Notes: generated from the sequence alone by a model not told the origin. Positions 16,589 through 25,768 are shown, numbered from the stretch's first letter. The stretch: 45,448 nt of DNA from Candidatus Cloacimonadota bacterium (GCA_020532545.1 JAJBAW010000020.1:1-45448); one strand, 5' to 3'. Program-made: numbers and translations.

Positions 16589-17778
16589 GATCTCAGCTCA
16601 TAGATCAGCGCGGCGTAAAAAGCGGCCGCTTCGGTGAGATGCCGGATGGGAGTGGCTTCATTGGGTGCATGGGCATAGATTTCATTGCCCGGCCCCAGGC
16701 CTATGCAAGGGATACCGTGCATACCGGCGATCGCCACGCCATTGGTAGAAAAGGTCCATTTATCCACTTTGGCAGGGCGGGACAGAGTCTGCTCAAAAGC
16801 CGCTTCAGCCGCCTTGACCCAAGGAGAATCCGCCGCTGTAACCCAGGTGGGGTAATACTTCTTGGTGGGATAGACGAGGCCGGTATAGGCCTCTTCTGCA
16901 TAGCTAAGCACCTCGATCTCCGCTTCGGGATAGCCCGCCAAACGGCAAGCTTCGGCTACTTCGGCTACAGCGCTGGCCTCAGTTTCACCCCAAGTGAGCC
17001 GCCGGTCCAGATGAATCCGCGCGCTATCCGGCACCGCACATTGCGAGGGTCCGGTAAAATATACTTCTGTAACCGCGATGCTGCCTTTGCCCAGGAAATC
17101 ATCCTCCATGAGGCAGGTGTGCAGCTTCTCTATTTCCAAGGCGATACGCGAGATTTTGTAGATGGCGTTGTCCCCGCGTTCGGGTGCAGAACCGTGGCAG
17201 GAGAGCCCTTTCACATGCACCATCATTTCCATGCGGCCACGATGTCCCCGGTAAATATTCATATTGGTGGGCTCGGTAATCACCACCAGTTCTGGTCTGA
17301 TCTTGTCTTCGGCTATAATGTATTGCCAGCAGAGGCCGTCACAATCCTCTTCCATCACCGTTCCCGTGAAATAGAGGGTAAAGCCTTCCTGCAGCCCCAG
17401 GTCTTTGATGATGCGGCCCGCAGTGACCATGGAGGCCATCCCGCCTTTCTGATCCACCGTGCCGCGTCCCCAGATTTTGCCATCTTCCACATGGGCGTCG
17501 AAGGGGTCAAAATCCCAGAGCACAGGCTCGCCCGGATAGACTGTATCCACATGGGCATCGAAGGCTATCACCTTGGGACCATTGCCGATGCGGCCGATCA
17601 CATTGCCCAGGGGATCGATGATAACCTCATCAAATCCTGCCATCTCCATTTCTTCTTTGATGGCGAGGATCACCTCTTTTTCTTTGGTGGAAAAGGAGGG
17701 GATGCGCACCATATCCATCAGAAAGCGTACTGTATCAGCCTCATAGGCCTTGGCTTTAGCGTAAATCTCTTTGTACAT
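16585..17778 (-). CDS. ygeY: YgeY-family M20 metallohydrolase
   Basis: A 397-residue dinuclear-zinc hydrolase of the M20 (ArgE/DapE) family and the YgeY subgroup linked to purine and selenium metabolism. Ligands are H76 with D78 in FDAHVDTVYPG, D109 in GRGTVDQKGG, the E143-E144 pair in MEEDCDG, and a late His in EIYAHAPNE. The dimerisation lid domain begins RGHRGRMEMMVHVKG. The reaction is probably removal of a carbamoyl or acyl group from an amino-acid intermediate. AAGGAAG lies 7-8 nt before the ATG, and its stop overlaps the next start by 4 nt. Confidence 0.9.
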   Translation of the reverse strand: MYKEIYAKAKAYEADTVRFLMDMVRIPSFSTKEKEVILAIKEEMEMAGFDEVIIDPLGNVIGRIGNGPKVIAFDAHVDTVYPGEPVLWDFDPFDAHVEDGKIWGRGTVDQKGGMASMVTAGRIIKDLGLQEGFTLYFTGTVMEEDCDGLCWQYIIAEDKIRPELVVITEPTNMNIYRGHRGRMEMMVHVKGLSCHGSAPERGDNAIYKISRIALEIEKLHTCLMEDDFLGKGSIAVTEVYFTGPSQCAVPDSARIHLDRRLTWGETEASAVAEVAEACRLAGYPEAEIEVLSYAEEAYTGLVYPTKKYYPTWVTAADSPWVKAAEAAFEQTLSRPAKVDKWTFSTNGVAIAGMHGIPCIGLGPGNEIYAHAPNEATPIRHLTEAAAFYAALIYELRS

Positions 17779-17841
17779 CTTGAGCTTCCTTTGTTAAAAG
17801 TTTAGTCTCGTTCCTGAGCTGTCAGGCATGAAGAAGAGTGT

Positions 17842-19170
17842 TTAGAATCTCTCCCACAAAGCCCCAGCCAGTGCTCTGCTTTCCGCTCTCAGTTCAGCTT
17901 CATCAAAGCCCAAAAGCAGCTCGCCATCCCACATCAGGATGTTTCCACCGCAGATGGTGGCGCTCACATTTGCTTCCGCGAGGCCATAGATCACATGGCC
18001 CATCCAGCTTTCGGCATTCAGCGGGGTATGAGGATCGTAATCCACCAGGATCATATCTGCCGCTGCACCTTCCACCAAAGTTCCGTGCCCTGCGCCCCAG
18101 TACTTTTGGGCGATGGCAGGGTTGTTGAAAAGCAGAGTGGAGGCTATTTCCATAAAGCCGGCGGTGGGATTTTCCTGTTTCAGGTGCTGAGCCCAGAGCC
18201 CCACGCGGAGTTCCTGTAGCATATTCACCGTCATGGCATCGGTCCCCAGACCCACTGTGATCCCGAGTTCAGCCATTTTGCAGACATCGGCAATGCCTAC
18301 GGCGTTGTTGAGATTGGACTGCGGATTCGTCACGATTGCGGCGCCTTGGTCGGCCACAATCAGCATTTCTTTGGGAGTAAGGTGCACGCCATGGGCCAGG
18401 ATGCTCTTGTCATTGATGAGATCAAAATCCCGCAGGCGCTCCACCACATGCTTGCCATAGTGTTTGATATTATAGTCCTGATCGCTCTGCGCTTCGGCAG
18501 CATGGATGTGGATGCCACAATTCAGCTCACTCACCACAGCGGCGATTTTGCCCAGACTTTCATCTGATAAAGTGAAGGCGGCATGCATGCCAAACAGCGC
18601 TCTCAGGTGAGGATCTTCCCCACCTTGATAAGCTTTGATGAAGTCTGCATTCTCCTGAATTCCTTCATCGCGCCGGGGCAGGCCATCCCGATCTGAGACC
18701 TCATAACAGAGGCTGGCGCGGATGCCGGCATCTTTCACCGCTTGGGCTACTTCATGCAGAGAGCCCGTGATGTGATATGGCGAAGCGTGATGATCGATAA
18801 TAGTGGTACAGCCTTTTTTGACCGCATTGAGCAGGGAAATCAGCGCACTCATATAGCTGTCTTGCAGCAGCAGCTTTTTGTCCAGCCGCCACCAGAGATT
18901 CTGGAGTACTTCGTCAAAACTTTTGGAAGGAGCGGCTTTACCCAAGCCGGTAACAAAGGTGGAATAAAAATGGTGATGGGCGTTGATGAGACCCGGCATC
19001 AGGATCTTGCCGCTGGCATCGATGAACTCACAATGCTCATCCTTCAGCTCATCGCACGGTGCGATTTTGGTAATTATGCCGTTCTCCACCTGCAGTGCAT
19101 GCCCGCTCAGATAAGCCCTGGCGGGGTCAAAACTGAGGATATCGGCTCCGTGAATAATATACTTTTCCAT
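17842..19170 (-). CDS. ssnA: SsnA-type putative aminohydrolase
   Basis: A 442-residue amidohydrolase related to guanine and chlorohydrolase-type deaminases. The metal motif is NAHHHFYS (about 63-70), further ligands lie in GIHIHAAEAQSD and ILAHGVHLTP, and the catalytic Asp is in GLGTDAMTVN. Full beta-sandwich ends are present (LMPGLIN at the start, ADMILVDYDPHTP near the end). SsnA is a marker of anaerobic purine clusters and probably deaminates a purine or an opened-ring product. It is the first gene of the operon. AAGGAAG lies upstream of the ATG and a near-consensus promoter about 32-59 nt upstream. A 63-nt gap separates it from ygeY. Confidence 0.9.
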   Translation of the reverse strand: MEKYIIHGADILSFDPARAYLSGHALQVENGIITKIAPCDELKDEHCEFIDASGKILMPGLINAHHHFYSTFVTGLGKAAPSKSFDEVLQNLWWRLDKKLLLQDSYMSALISLLNAVKKGCTTIIDHHASPYHITGSLHEVAQAVKDAGIRASLCYEVSDRDGLPRRDEGIQENADFIKAYQGGEDPHLRALFGMHAAFTLSDESLGKIAAVVSELNCGIHIHAAEAQSDQDYNIKHYGKHVVERLRDFDLINDKSILAHGVHLTPKEMLIVADQGAAIVTNPQSNLNNAVGIADVCKMAELGITVGLGTDAMTVNMLQELRVGLWAQHLKQENPTAGFMEIASTLLFNNPAIAQKYWGAGHGTLVEGAAADMILVDYDPHTPLNAESWMGHVIYGLAEANVSATICGGNILMWDGELLLGFDEAELRAESRALAGALWERF

Positions 19171-19201
19171 AATTCTTCCTTTCTCAAAATCCTTAAGTAC
19201 A

Positions 19202-19229
19202 AGTATAAATCAGTCTGTTTTGCTGTCAA
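19202..19229 (-). promoter_or_regulatory. Sigma70-type promoter of the ssnA-ygeY-ygeW operon
   Basis: On the minus strand, TTGACA (19229-19224) is followed after 16 nt by TATACT (19207-19202). The expected start is near 19195, giving a leader of about 25 nt with AAGGAAG before ssnA. The leader is too short for a riboswitch. No clear operator palindrome overlaps it. Confidence 0.75.
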
Positions 19230-19307
19230 TCAGATTTTCAGATGAGGGGAAGAGGGGAAAGTTTTGGGGAAAGGAGCTTTGCCTGAGGAGGGGATAGGTG
19301 ATGGGTT

Positions 19308-19409
19308 CCTTGATTGATTCAGTAGTTTGTCGCTGAATCTATGTCAGTTTTACAGTCTCATTTACAGAGTCATTTAGAGGGTCGTTTACAGGTGCATTTA
19401 CAGGTGCAA
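19308..19409 (-). pseudogene. Relic of an AlbA_2/ATPase-type regulator
   Basis: On the minus strand this stretch encodes a (N-x-x-V)-type tract ending NETVKLT, then hits a stop. The DNA after it (CTGACATAGATTCAGCGACA) closely follows CTGACAGATATTCAGCTACA of the gene at 19720-20538, with small rearrangements that break the frame. It is thus a decayed second copy of the linker and start of the winged-helix region of that gene. Nothing upstream or downstream of it looks coding. Confidence 0.65.
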
Positions 19410-19421
19410 TGACGAGCTGCT

Positions 19422-19653
19422 GGATTCGATGCGTCTCGCGTCGAACAAGGCCGAAGGCCCTGATGCACGAAGAGTAAGCTGGGGCAAAGGAAGTGGGGTT
19501 GAAAAGGGAGCACGTTCCGTGCTCTGTAGACGGGACGTCTACAATCCAGCAGGCAATGGCTTCCTTGATTCTTGGGCTTGATTTTAACATGCAATGGACA
19601 CGAGATGACTCGAAATCTCAAGTTACCTCGAATCGAAGGCGTGTTAGACTTGA
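19422..19653. repeat. Dispersed hairpin repeat, copy 2
   Basis: Module B (19422-19463) matches 31716-31757 at 40 of 42 bases. A second B block (19508-19551) matches 31804-31847 at 38 of 44 and holds two small hairpins, GAGCAC/GTGCTC and GTAGACG/CGTCTAC. Module A (19601-19653) matches 31618-31670 and the hairpin at 7811. The order of A and B is reversed between this copy and copy 3. No coding evidence; 19654-19719 shows nothing. Confidence 0.75.
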
Positions 19654-19719
19654 ATTAAAGTCTTTAGCTGGGTGTGCGAGAGGGCAGTGATGAGATACTT
19701 ATGGTTTTCAGAGAATCAA

Positions 19720-20538
19720 TCATTTCTTGAGTTCTTCATTGATTTGCCAATAACCTGATTTTCTTGAACCGATACGGGTAATAACTCCTGAATCAGATAA
19801 TTCTTTAATGTTTCGGCCAATAGTAGGTCTTGATTTTCCAGTTTGAAGCACAAACTCTTGATATGTTATATTTTTATTCTCTCTGATTAACTCAATGATT
19901 TGTAGCTGAATATCTGTCAGTTTTATAGTCTCATTTATAGTCTCGTTTATAGTCTCATTTATAGTCTCAATTGTCGTTTCATCACGATACATAGTTATCA
20001 TCAGGGCATCCTCATCAGCAGTAAATACCGGTTCTTTGCCAGTAATTGCTTTCACCTGAGGGATTACCTTAGTTCGGATGCCCATGCCGCGTTCTTCTAC
20101 ATAGTTGTACTCTCGCAATACTTCCATAATCAGAGCATTTCTGGCATAACGTTGTCCTGCCTTCATCTTTTCGATGGTCATAGAGCCTGGTAAACCGCCC
20201 GGACTAATGATCTCAAGCCGATTCGAAAAGATGCGCAATTCGATATCATTTGAACGCGACCAATCTCTGTGAGCCAAGGCGTTTAGGATTATCTCTCTGA
20301 TCGCTTCCATAGGATACAAGACTGTGCTGGGGCGCCTAAATCCCCTATCGATGGAATCACCCTCAATGCTGATGTAGGAGTGGATGGTGTGTGCCAGCCT
20401 CTCTACCAAACCGTCGTCAACGATAGTCCTGGCACCATCTTCATCTACAATCCAGCGGGCAAGCATGGGACCATCCAGTACCACATCCAAGAGTGCCCGA
20501 TACTGCAAATCCAGTGCATCAAATGCCATTACCCTCAA
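19720..20538 (-). pseudogene. 5'-truncated AlbA_2/HATPase_c_4 family regulator
   Basis: The 272-residue frame contains only the C-terminal part of a family of ~450-residue putative transcriptional regulators. The ATPase-like domain is present (PMEAIREIILNALAHRDW, IFSNRLEIISPGGLP, RGMGIRTKV). Then comes a four-fold N-E-T-I linker and a winged helix (TYQEFVLQTGKSRPTIGRNI). The N-terminal AlbA_2/Schlafen DNA-binding domain is missing. Family-like residues continue upstream of the TTG start as GYLKQAGLRVMAFD until they run into the terminator of the upstream gene, so the 5' part was lost. Expression from the ATG at 20529 cannot be excluded. Confidence 0.7.
19924..19971 (-). repeat. 12-bp tandem repeat encoding N-E-T-I
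   Basis: Four consecutive near-identical 12-mers (TATAGTCTCATT on the plus strand) encode an Asn-Glu-Thr-Ile linker between the ATPase-like and winged-helix domains. The unit is a multiple of three, so copy-number change keeps the frame. A diverged version of the same tract survives in the relic at 19308-19409. Confidence 0.85.
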
Positions 20539-20550
20539 TCCGGCTTGTTT

Positions 20551-20587
20551 AAGATATCCCCGAAACCAACGGCTCCGGGGATATCTT
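20551..20587 (-). terminator. Hairpin terminator of the first C25-like gene, T-run lost
   Basis: AAGATATCCCC (20551-20561) pairs with GGGGATATCTT (20577-20587), just after the stop of the upstream gene. The hairpin resembles the one after the second paralogue, but the T-run there (TTTTATTT) is replaced here by AAACAAGCC, which belongs to the truncated regulator. Termination may therefore be weak. Confidence 0.6.
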
Positions 20588-20601
20588 ATTTATTATCTAT
20601 A

Positions 20602-23600
20602 CTACTTCATCAAAATCATCTTGTGGGACTGGCTAAAGCCCTTGGCCTGCAGGCGGTAGAAATACAAGCCTGAGGAGACAGCCCGTCCCTGTGTATCGCG
20701 TCCATCCCACACCAAATGATGCTGACCGGCATTGTACTCAGCATTTGTGAGCTCACGCACCATCTGTCCTTTGGCATTATAGATCTTGAGGCTGGCAGGG
20801 CCGGGCTCGGCCAGCGTAAATGAGATATTGGTGGTAGGATTGAAAGGGTTCGGATAGTTCCTACCCAGAGCGGTCTTGAGCTCTGGCGCTTGAGGATCTT
20901 CATTGCCACCAACCTCCCACCAGGAAAGATCCACTATGTTTGTAGGGGCGCCTTCTTCGCCCATATAGACTGCAGTGACGTAATATAGGTACCATCCCTG
21001 CAATTCCCGAATTTCTGTATAGAACTCGGCTGCGGTTTCCGAAACCATTTCAAAGGGTCCGCTACCAAACTTGCGATATACTCTGTAAGCAGAAGCGGGG
21101 AATATAGACTCGAAATTCTGAGACCAGAACAGTTCCATACTGCCGACAGCGTTGTCGCAAGAAAAACCAAAGCTATCTACAGCAGGTAGATCAATGAGGG
21201 TAAAATCTGCATAAAACACCGGTGTATCCTCACTGATGGAGATGTTATGCAGAGTGGAGCTTTGGTGATAGGCCAGGCTGGCGGTAACGGAATGGTCGCC
21301 ATTGGCCAGATACAATCTGTAAGCTCCTGTACTATCCGGATTGGTGGCAAAGTGCTGGGCAGACATCACAGTAGCCAGGCTGGGATCCTGAGTGGAAGTA
21401 AGCCACACCTGCCCCTGGACAAAACCGGGCTTGCAATTGGGGTCGCTATTGGTCATATTGTAAGGGACAAACAGAATCATATCTGCAGATTCACCACTAA
21501 GAGGACTGGCAGTAAAATGCATTTGTAGATAGCCCGCTGCACTGGTGACGCCGGTGAAATCCAGATCAAAGACAATCTGCCTGATCTGGCCCTCAGCGAT
21601 CCGAGAAATAGTCTGCAGGGGATTGGCAATGCTGAGATTGGGCTCATTGCTATCCAGAGTGACCAATACTTCGCTGGCATCCACCACACTGGCATTCTGC
21701 AGGTTGATGATCAGCTTTACCGCTTCATCGGGATCAATCACCCCATTGAAATTGCTTTCATAATCTGAGATCAGGAAAGAATGACACTGCAGTTGTGAGG
21801 AAACTACCCGAATACTAAACGCAAGATCCCAGATACGTGCACCAGCCTCTATGTGCAAGGCAAACTGGATCACCTGACCTGCCGGACAATCCTGACTCAC
21901 CCAAAACATAAAGGGATGGCTATTCACACCTGTCTCTCCAGCTCCCAGAGGGTAATAGAATGATACAGGACTTCGCATATTTACATACTCGCTGGTGGTG
22001 CTGAGGGTGGCGGTGATCTCATCAGTCTGAAGATTGCCAGTATTTTCCAGAAGCACTCCCAGACTCACAGTTTCTCCTGGCTCCACCACATTGTTGGCAT
22101 CATCCACATAGGTCGTGACGATCACCAGATTGGCCGCTTCATGATAGGTGGGCGCATTGGTGATGTACAGCGCTTTGCCATGTGAAAGCGGGGCTGCAGC
22201 CGTGGGATAGATGTTGTTGAAAGTATATTCCAGACCCCTGGTTCCGGTATGGTCTTTTATACCAATGCTGCAGTAGTTTCCATGTCTTATTCCGGATTGA
22301 GAATTGATGTTGTTAAAGGTGTGATACTGGATTTTGATGGGACCATCGCCCAGACTGCTGCTGTAAGCAGTCTGATCATAGAGAATCACCTGGAAAGTTT
22401 CCGGTGTACTGCCGTCTCTGCCACTCTTCATATTATACCATTCGATAATAAAAGCATGGTTGCTGCGATCGAACATAGTATAGACACCGCTGCTGGAATC
22501 GGTGGCAAGATCATCCCAGAAAGGAGCGATCATAGGGCTGGGGCCCATGGCGCCGGGCAAACGGTAGTTTCTGAATTCACCATTTTCGGTGACGCCGAGG
22601 GCGATAAAGCCATTGGAGCACACTGTGATCTGACTATACATCCGGCCATAAAACTGGAAGAGAAAAGGCAGATCGACCACGGCAAGGGACTGAGTGTCCG
22701 TTTGATCGCCTTCAGAATAGTTCACGTGAAGATCTGAAATGGGCAGGGGCGTACCCATGCCGCCTGCCTGCGAAGCTATCTCCAGCCAGGCATATTCGGC
22801 CACTTCGGGATAAGTTAGATCCGTCCAATCATAGATCACATAGCCGTAGCTATCCGGGCCCAAGGGATCGCTCTGGGAAACCTGACCAACCGTGAGGCTG
22901 AAATGCACGATCTGCTGGAAACCGGCAGCGTTGTAAAGCCTTAGGTACATAGGCAAGACCATGCCAGGCAGGGTTTCAGGACGTTGCCAGACAACAAAGG
23001 GTTCGGCATGAGAATGGGTGAAGGGCTGGTCCAAAGGTATATCTCCGATAAAGGAGGTACTCGCGATTACCGAAATCAGATCGTTTTCCGTATAAAGACG
23101 GGCATAAACATTATGGAGCTCAGAGGCGCCAATATTCTTTAAAACAAACACGAGGTTCGCCGTCTCATCTGGATCCAGGATACCGTCCTGGCTATCATCA
23201 TCTGCTATACTGAGCTCCACAAAGATGATCTGAGCGGCTTCCACGAGGATAAACTCAGGGATTACATAGCTTATACCGTTTGAGTCTGTGAGATTTAAGT
23301 GTAGCCTGAGCATGGTTTCAGGCGGTGTGGCAGCATCGATTTCGATTACTACGGGCAAAAGGTTGTTTGCGGTAGCTCCTCCCACGATTTCAGGATAAGC
23401 AAGCTCTGGTTGGAGAATATTGATCCAGGGACTGTCTGAGCTCAGCAGGCCTGAAATGCCGGAGATGAGCTCTAAACCGGTATTTTTGAGACCAAAGAAG
23501 ATTTCTCCGGTTTCTCCGGCTGTGATGATACCACTATTGTCCGCATTGATAGTAAGCCCAGCCGGCAGCAGAGTGGGTGTGTTCACGATGTCTATCGCAG

Positions 23601-25566
23601 CCTGCAGAGGTTTGAAATTATGACTGCTCACCGTGATTGTGGCTTGCCCGGCAGCCAGATCATCCGGTAGGTCAAGGATCACCTTGCCCTGGGCATCACT
23701 GTAGCCGCGGCTGAGGATGTTTTGCCCCATAGACAGAGTCACAGCAGCTCCTTCCTGAATAAGGCCGGTAGCATCTGTGACCGTCACATCCAAGCGGGTA
23801 ATCCCTAAGGGGATATCAGCATTTGTATCGATTACAAAGCTACCCGGAATTCCAGTAAAAACCTCCATGGTGGGATCCCCTATCAGATTGCACCAGTGCG
23901 TGTACCGATCCACATGAAATTGGGATGAAACGCCGTACACATCCTGCATATAGAGTCTGCCGCGCATCAGTGCTTCACCCATGCTGCGCATGCCCTGCGC
24001 CAATATCCCTTCAAAGATGCCACCTTGCATAGCCTGTTCAAAATTGGGCATATGTTCGCTGTGGAAGCTATTCCCGATGGCGGTTACGGCACCTTTGGGA
24101 TTTGCCAGGCTGCCGTAGCGGACAAATCTCTCCATTTCGGATTCGCCCTGACTGTAGCAATTGGTAGCAGGAGCCATACTGATCACATGCAGGAGTTTGT
24201 GCCCATTGGAAAGTGCAGATTCAGCAGGCGGAGCAAAATCTATATAGCCACTGTAATTGTAAAAGCCCACGCCTTGGTTGATAGCAGCATTGATGGATGG
24301 CTCCATGTCCTGGAAATTGTGCTCGTATGCTTCGGTAAAAGTGTAGTCCGGATTTGTCTGTCTGGCCATCTCTTTGATGTATTTATTGACATTCACAGCC
24401 GAGATGCCGCCAGGAGTGGGGTCTCCCACCAGCAGCATCCGGTTCAGCCAATCTGCCGTGGCGAGATCAATATCTCTTTCATAGAGATATATCTTCTGGA
24501 AGAGCAGCTGCAATTGACTGATGTTCTCGACAGAGATACGTCCCAGAAAGACATCGCCAATGGCATCTCCGGTATTCATATGGGTATAGGGAAAATCTGT
24601 GGCACTGGTAACATAGTTAAACGCAGGGATACTATAGCTACCGATGACATCGCCGACCAAAATCACATAGTCTGGACGCGTGGCAAGATTGTTGTAGCGG
24701 CCCCGGATGAAGGCCTGGATGCTGGAATTGGTAGAGCCCGCCTGACTTCCGGCAGTGCTGAAGACATCCACATCTGCGCCTTTCTGACGCTTCCAGTGCG
24801 CAAAACCATCCAGAGCATTATGGAAACTGGCATCAGTGCTGCTGCCATGAATGATCAGGTAGCGGGGCGGAGTATGCGCAATCATGAGATCACGATAGTC
24901 ATGATAGTTTTGAATCGTAGCCTTATAGATTTTGTCAAAGCTCGGGGAAATATATTGAACAGGGCCGGGCAGTTCGTTGACACCTGTTTCACTGGTAAAA
25001 TTCACCCGGAGCTGGATATGCTCATATACAGTGAGTTCATTCAGTTCTGCATTGTAAGCAAAGGGATTGACCTGAATGGTGACAATCCTGAAATCGCGCA
25101 AGATCATGGGCTCGCTGCTTTCTACCACAGAGCCGGGGTAGATAGTGCCGCTACGGTAATAATCTGCATTTTGCGCAAAAGCCCTGGGCTGCCCAAGTTT
25201 GTTGTCAGCTTGCAGAGGATAGGCATTGTATTGGCTGAGAATGCTCTGCTGTGCATTTTGCACTTCGATGAATACTGAACCCCTATGGGGCACTGCAATG
25301 GTGGTGGTGATGACGGGCAATTCCGGCATCCCTTCTTGCATCAAAGTACCGGTATCAGGGAGTTTGATTCTATGAAAAGTCTGTCCGTTTGATACTTCTT
25401 TTCCGACTTCGAAGGAAGGCAGGGTAAAGAAAATATCCATTCCGCTTGGCTCCTGAGCCTTTAACTCAAAGGCGGACTTATAAGAAGCAGGAGCTGTAGG
25501 AACTCCCGCGGCAAAAACGAGCCCACAAAACAAGCTCACGAGCGTCAGTAGCGCTATTTTCTTCAT
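20602..25566 (-). CDS. Giant secreted C25-like protein with type IX sorting domain, paralogue 1
   Basis: A 1654-residue protein with signal peptide 1-20. A gingipain-type prodomain and C25-like caspase fold run to about 570 (RYLIIHGSSTDASF, DYVILVGDVIGS, NLIGDPTMEVF). A carboxypeptidase-like Ig domain follows (574-660), then CARDB/Ig-like repeats. A VCSNGFIALG nidogen-like module and an fnIII-like region come next, with a sorting domain over the last ~89 residues (ALGRNYPNPFNPTTNISF to HKMILMK). At the usual gingipain GHG site it reads SGY (439-441). Where paralogues 2 and 3 have Cys it has Pro466, so peptidase activity is doubtful. It lacks the 168-residue jelly-roll of its paralogues. AGGAG precedes the ATG. 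Confidence 0.85.
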   Translation of the reverse strand: MKKIALLTLVSLFCGLVFAAGVPTAPASYKSAFELKAQEPSGMDIFFTLPSFEVGKEVSNGQTFHRIKLPDTGTLMQEGMPELPVITTTIAVPHRGSVFIEVQNAQQSILSQYNAYPLQADNKLGQPRAFAQNADYYRSGTIYPGSVVESSEPMILRDFRIVTIQVNPFAYNAELNELTVYEHIQLRVNFTSETGVNELPGPVQYISPSFDKIYKATIQNYHDYRDLMIAHTPPRYLIIHGSSTDASFHNALDGFAHWKRQKGADVDVFSTAGSQAGSTNSSIQAFIRGRYNNLATRPDYVILVGDVIGSYSIPAFNYVTSATDFPYTHMNTGDAIGDVFLGRISVENISQLQLLFQKIYLYERDIDLATADWLNRMLLVGDPTPGGISAVNVNKYIKEMARQTNPDYTFTEAYEHNFQDMEPSINAAINQGVGFYNYSGYIDFAPPAESALSNGHKLLHVISMAPATNCYSQGESEMERFVRYGSLANPKGAVTAIGNSFHSEHMPNFEQAMQGGIFEGILAQGMRSMGEALMRGRLYMQDVYGVSSQFHVDRYTHWCNLIGDPTMEVFTGIPGSFVIDTNADIPLGITRLDVTVTDATGLIQEGAAVTLSMGQNILSRGYSDAQGKVILDLPDDLAAGQATITVSSHNFKPLQAAIDIVNTPTLLPAGLTINADNSGIITAGETGEIFFGLKNTGLELISGISGLLSSDSPWINILQPELAYPEIVGGATANNLLPVVIEIDAATPPETMLRLHLNLTDSNGISYVIPEFILVEAAQIIFVELSIADDDSQDGILDPDETANLVFVLKNIGASELHNVYARLYTENDLISVIASTSFIGDIPLDQPFTHSHAEPFVVWQRPETLPGMVLPMYLRLYNAAGFQQIVHFSLTVGQVSQSDPLGPDSYGYVIYDWTDLTYPEVAEYAWLEIASQAGGMGTPLPISDLHVNYSEGDQTDTQSLAVVDLPFLFQFYGRMYSQITVCSNGFIALGVTENGEFRNYRLPGAMGPSPMIAPFWDDLATDSSSGVYTMFDRSNHAFIIEWYNMKSGRDGSTPETFQVILYDQTAYSSSLGDGPIKIQYHTFNNINSQSGIRHGNYCSIGIKDHTGTRGLEYTFNNIYPTAAAPLSHGKALYITNAPTYHEAANLVIVTTYVDDANNVVEPGETVSLGVLLENTGNLQTDEITATLSTTSEYVNMRSPVSFYYPLGAGETGVNSHPFMFWVSQDCPAGQVIQFALHIEAGARIWDLAFSIRVVSSQLQCHSFLISDYESNFNGVIDPDEAVKLIINLQNASVVDASEVLVTLDSNEPNLSIANPLQTISRIAEGQIRQIVFDLDFTGVTSAAGYLQMHFTASPLSGESADMILFVPYNMTNSDPNCKPGFVQGQVWLTSTQDPSLATVMSAQHFATNPDSTGAYRLYLANGDHSVTASLAYHQSSTLHNISISEDTPVFYADFTLIDLPAVDSFGFSCDNAVGSMELFWSQNFESIFPASAYRVYRKFGSGPFEMVSETAAEFYTEIRELQGWYLYYVTAVYMGEEGAPTNIVDLSWWEVGGNEDPQAPELKTALGRNYPNPFNPTTNISFTLAEPGPASLKIYNAKGQMVRELTNAEYNAGQHHLVWDGRDTQGRAVSSGLYFYRLQAKGFSQSHKMILMK

Positions 25567-25605
25567 CTCTTCTCCTATGCAAAGTTTTGATCTATCATAC
25601 TCTCA

Positions 25606-25624
25606 TGCAAGTATCGTTCCGAAT
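25606..25624 (-). promoter_or_regulatory. Conserved upstream box, C25-like paralogue 1
   Basis: The minus strand reads ATTCGGAACGATACTTGCA, 40-58 nt upstream of the ATG. TATGAT follows 7 nt downstream. The same box precedes paralogues 2 and 3 at nearly the same distance. CGGAAC would serve as a GGAAC-type -35 with about 17 nt to the TATGAT, as expected for an ECF-like or housekeeping promoter. Confidence 0.55.
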
Positions 25625-25768
25625 GTGACTGATTAATAATCCTGGAGGCTTTTGGCAACGACACAGATAGCTTTGACGTTTAGCAGTGAAAACAATGTGA
25701 TTATCATGAAGCACCACAATCACATACTGGGAAACTCTCAATATCAGTCAAGCCAAATTTTCCAGGCA

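Noticed and set aside
16639-17805. 388-codon plus-strand frame
   Set aside because: Antisense to ygeY, whose motifs are complete; His/Ile-rich composition typical of shadows.
19171-19201. Purine riboswitch before the ssnA operon
   Set aside because: The predicted leader is only about 25 nt.
19339-19621. Minus-strand frames of 83 codons next to ssnA
   Set aside because: They cross the repeat modules and a decayed regulator fragment, and have no ribosome-binding site.
24025-25278. 417-codon plus-strand frame
   Set aside because: Antisense shadow of the C25-like gene; similar shadows occur opposite each paralogue with no start signals.
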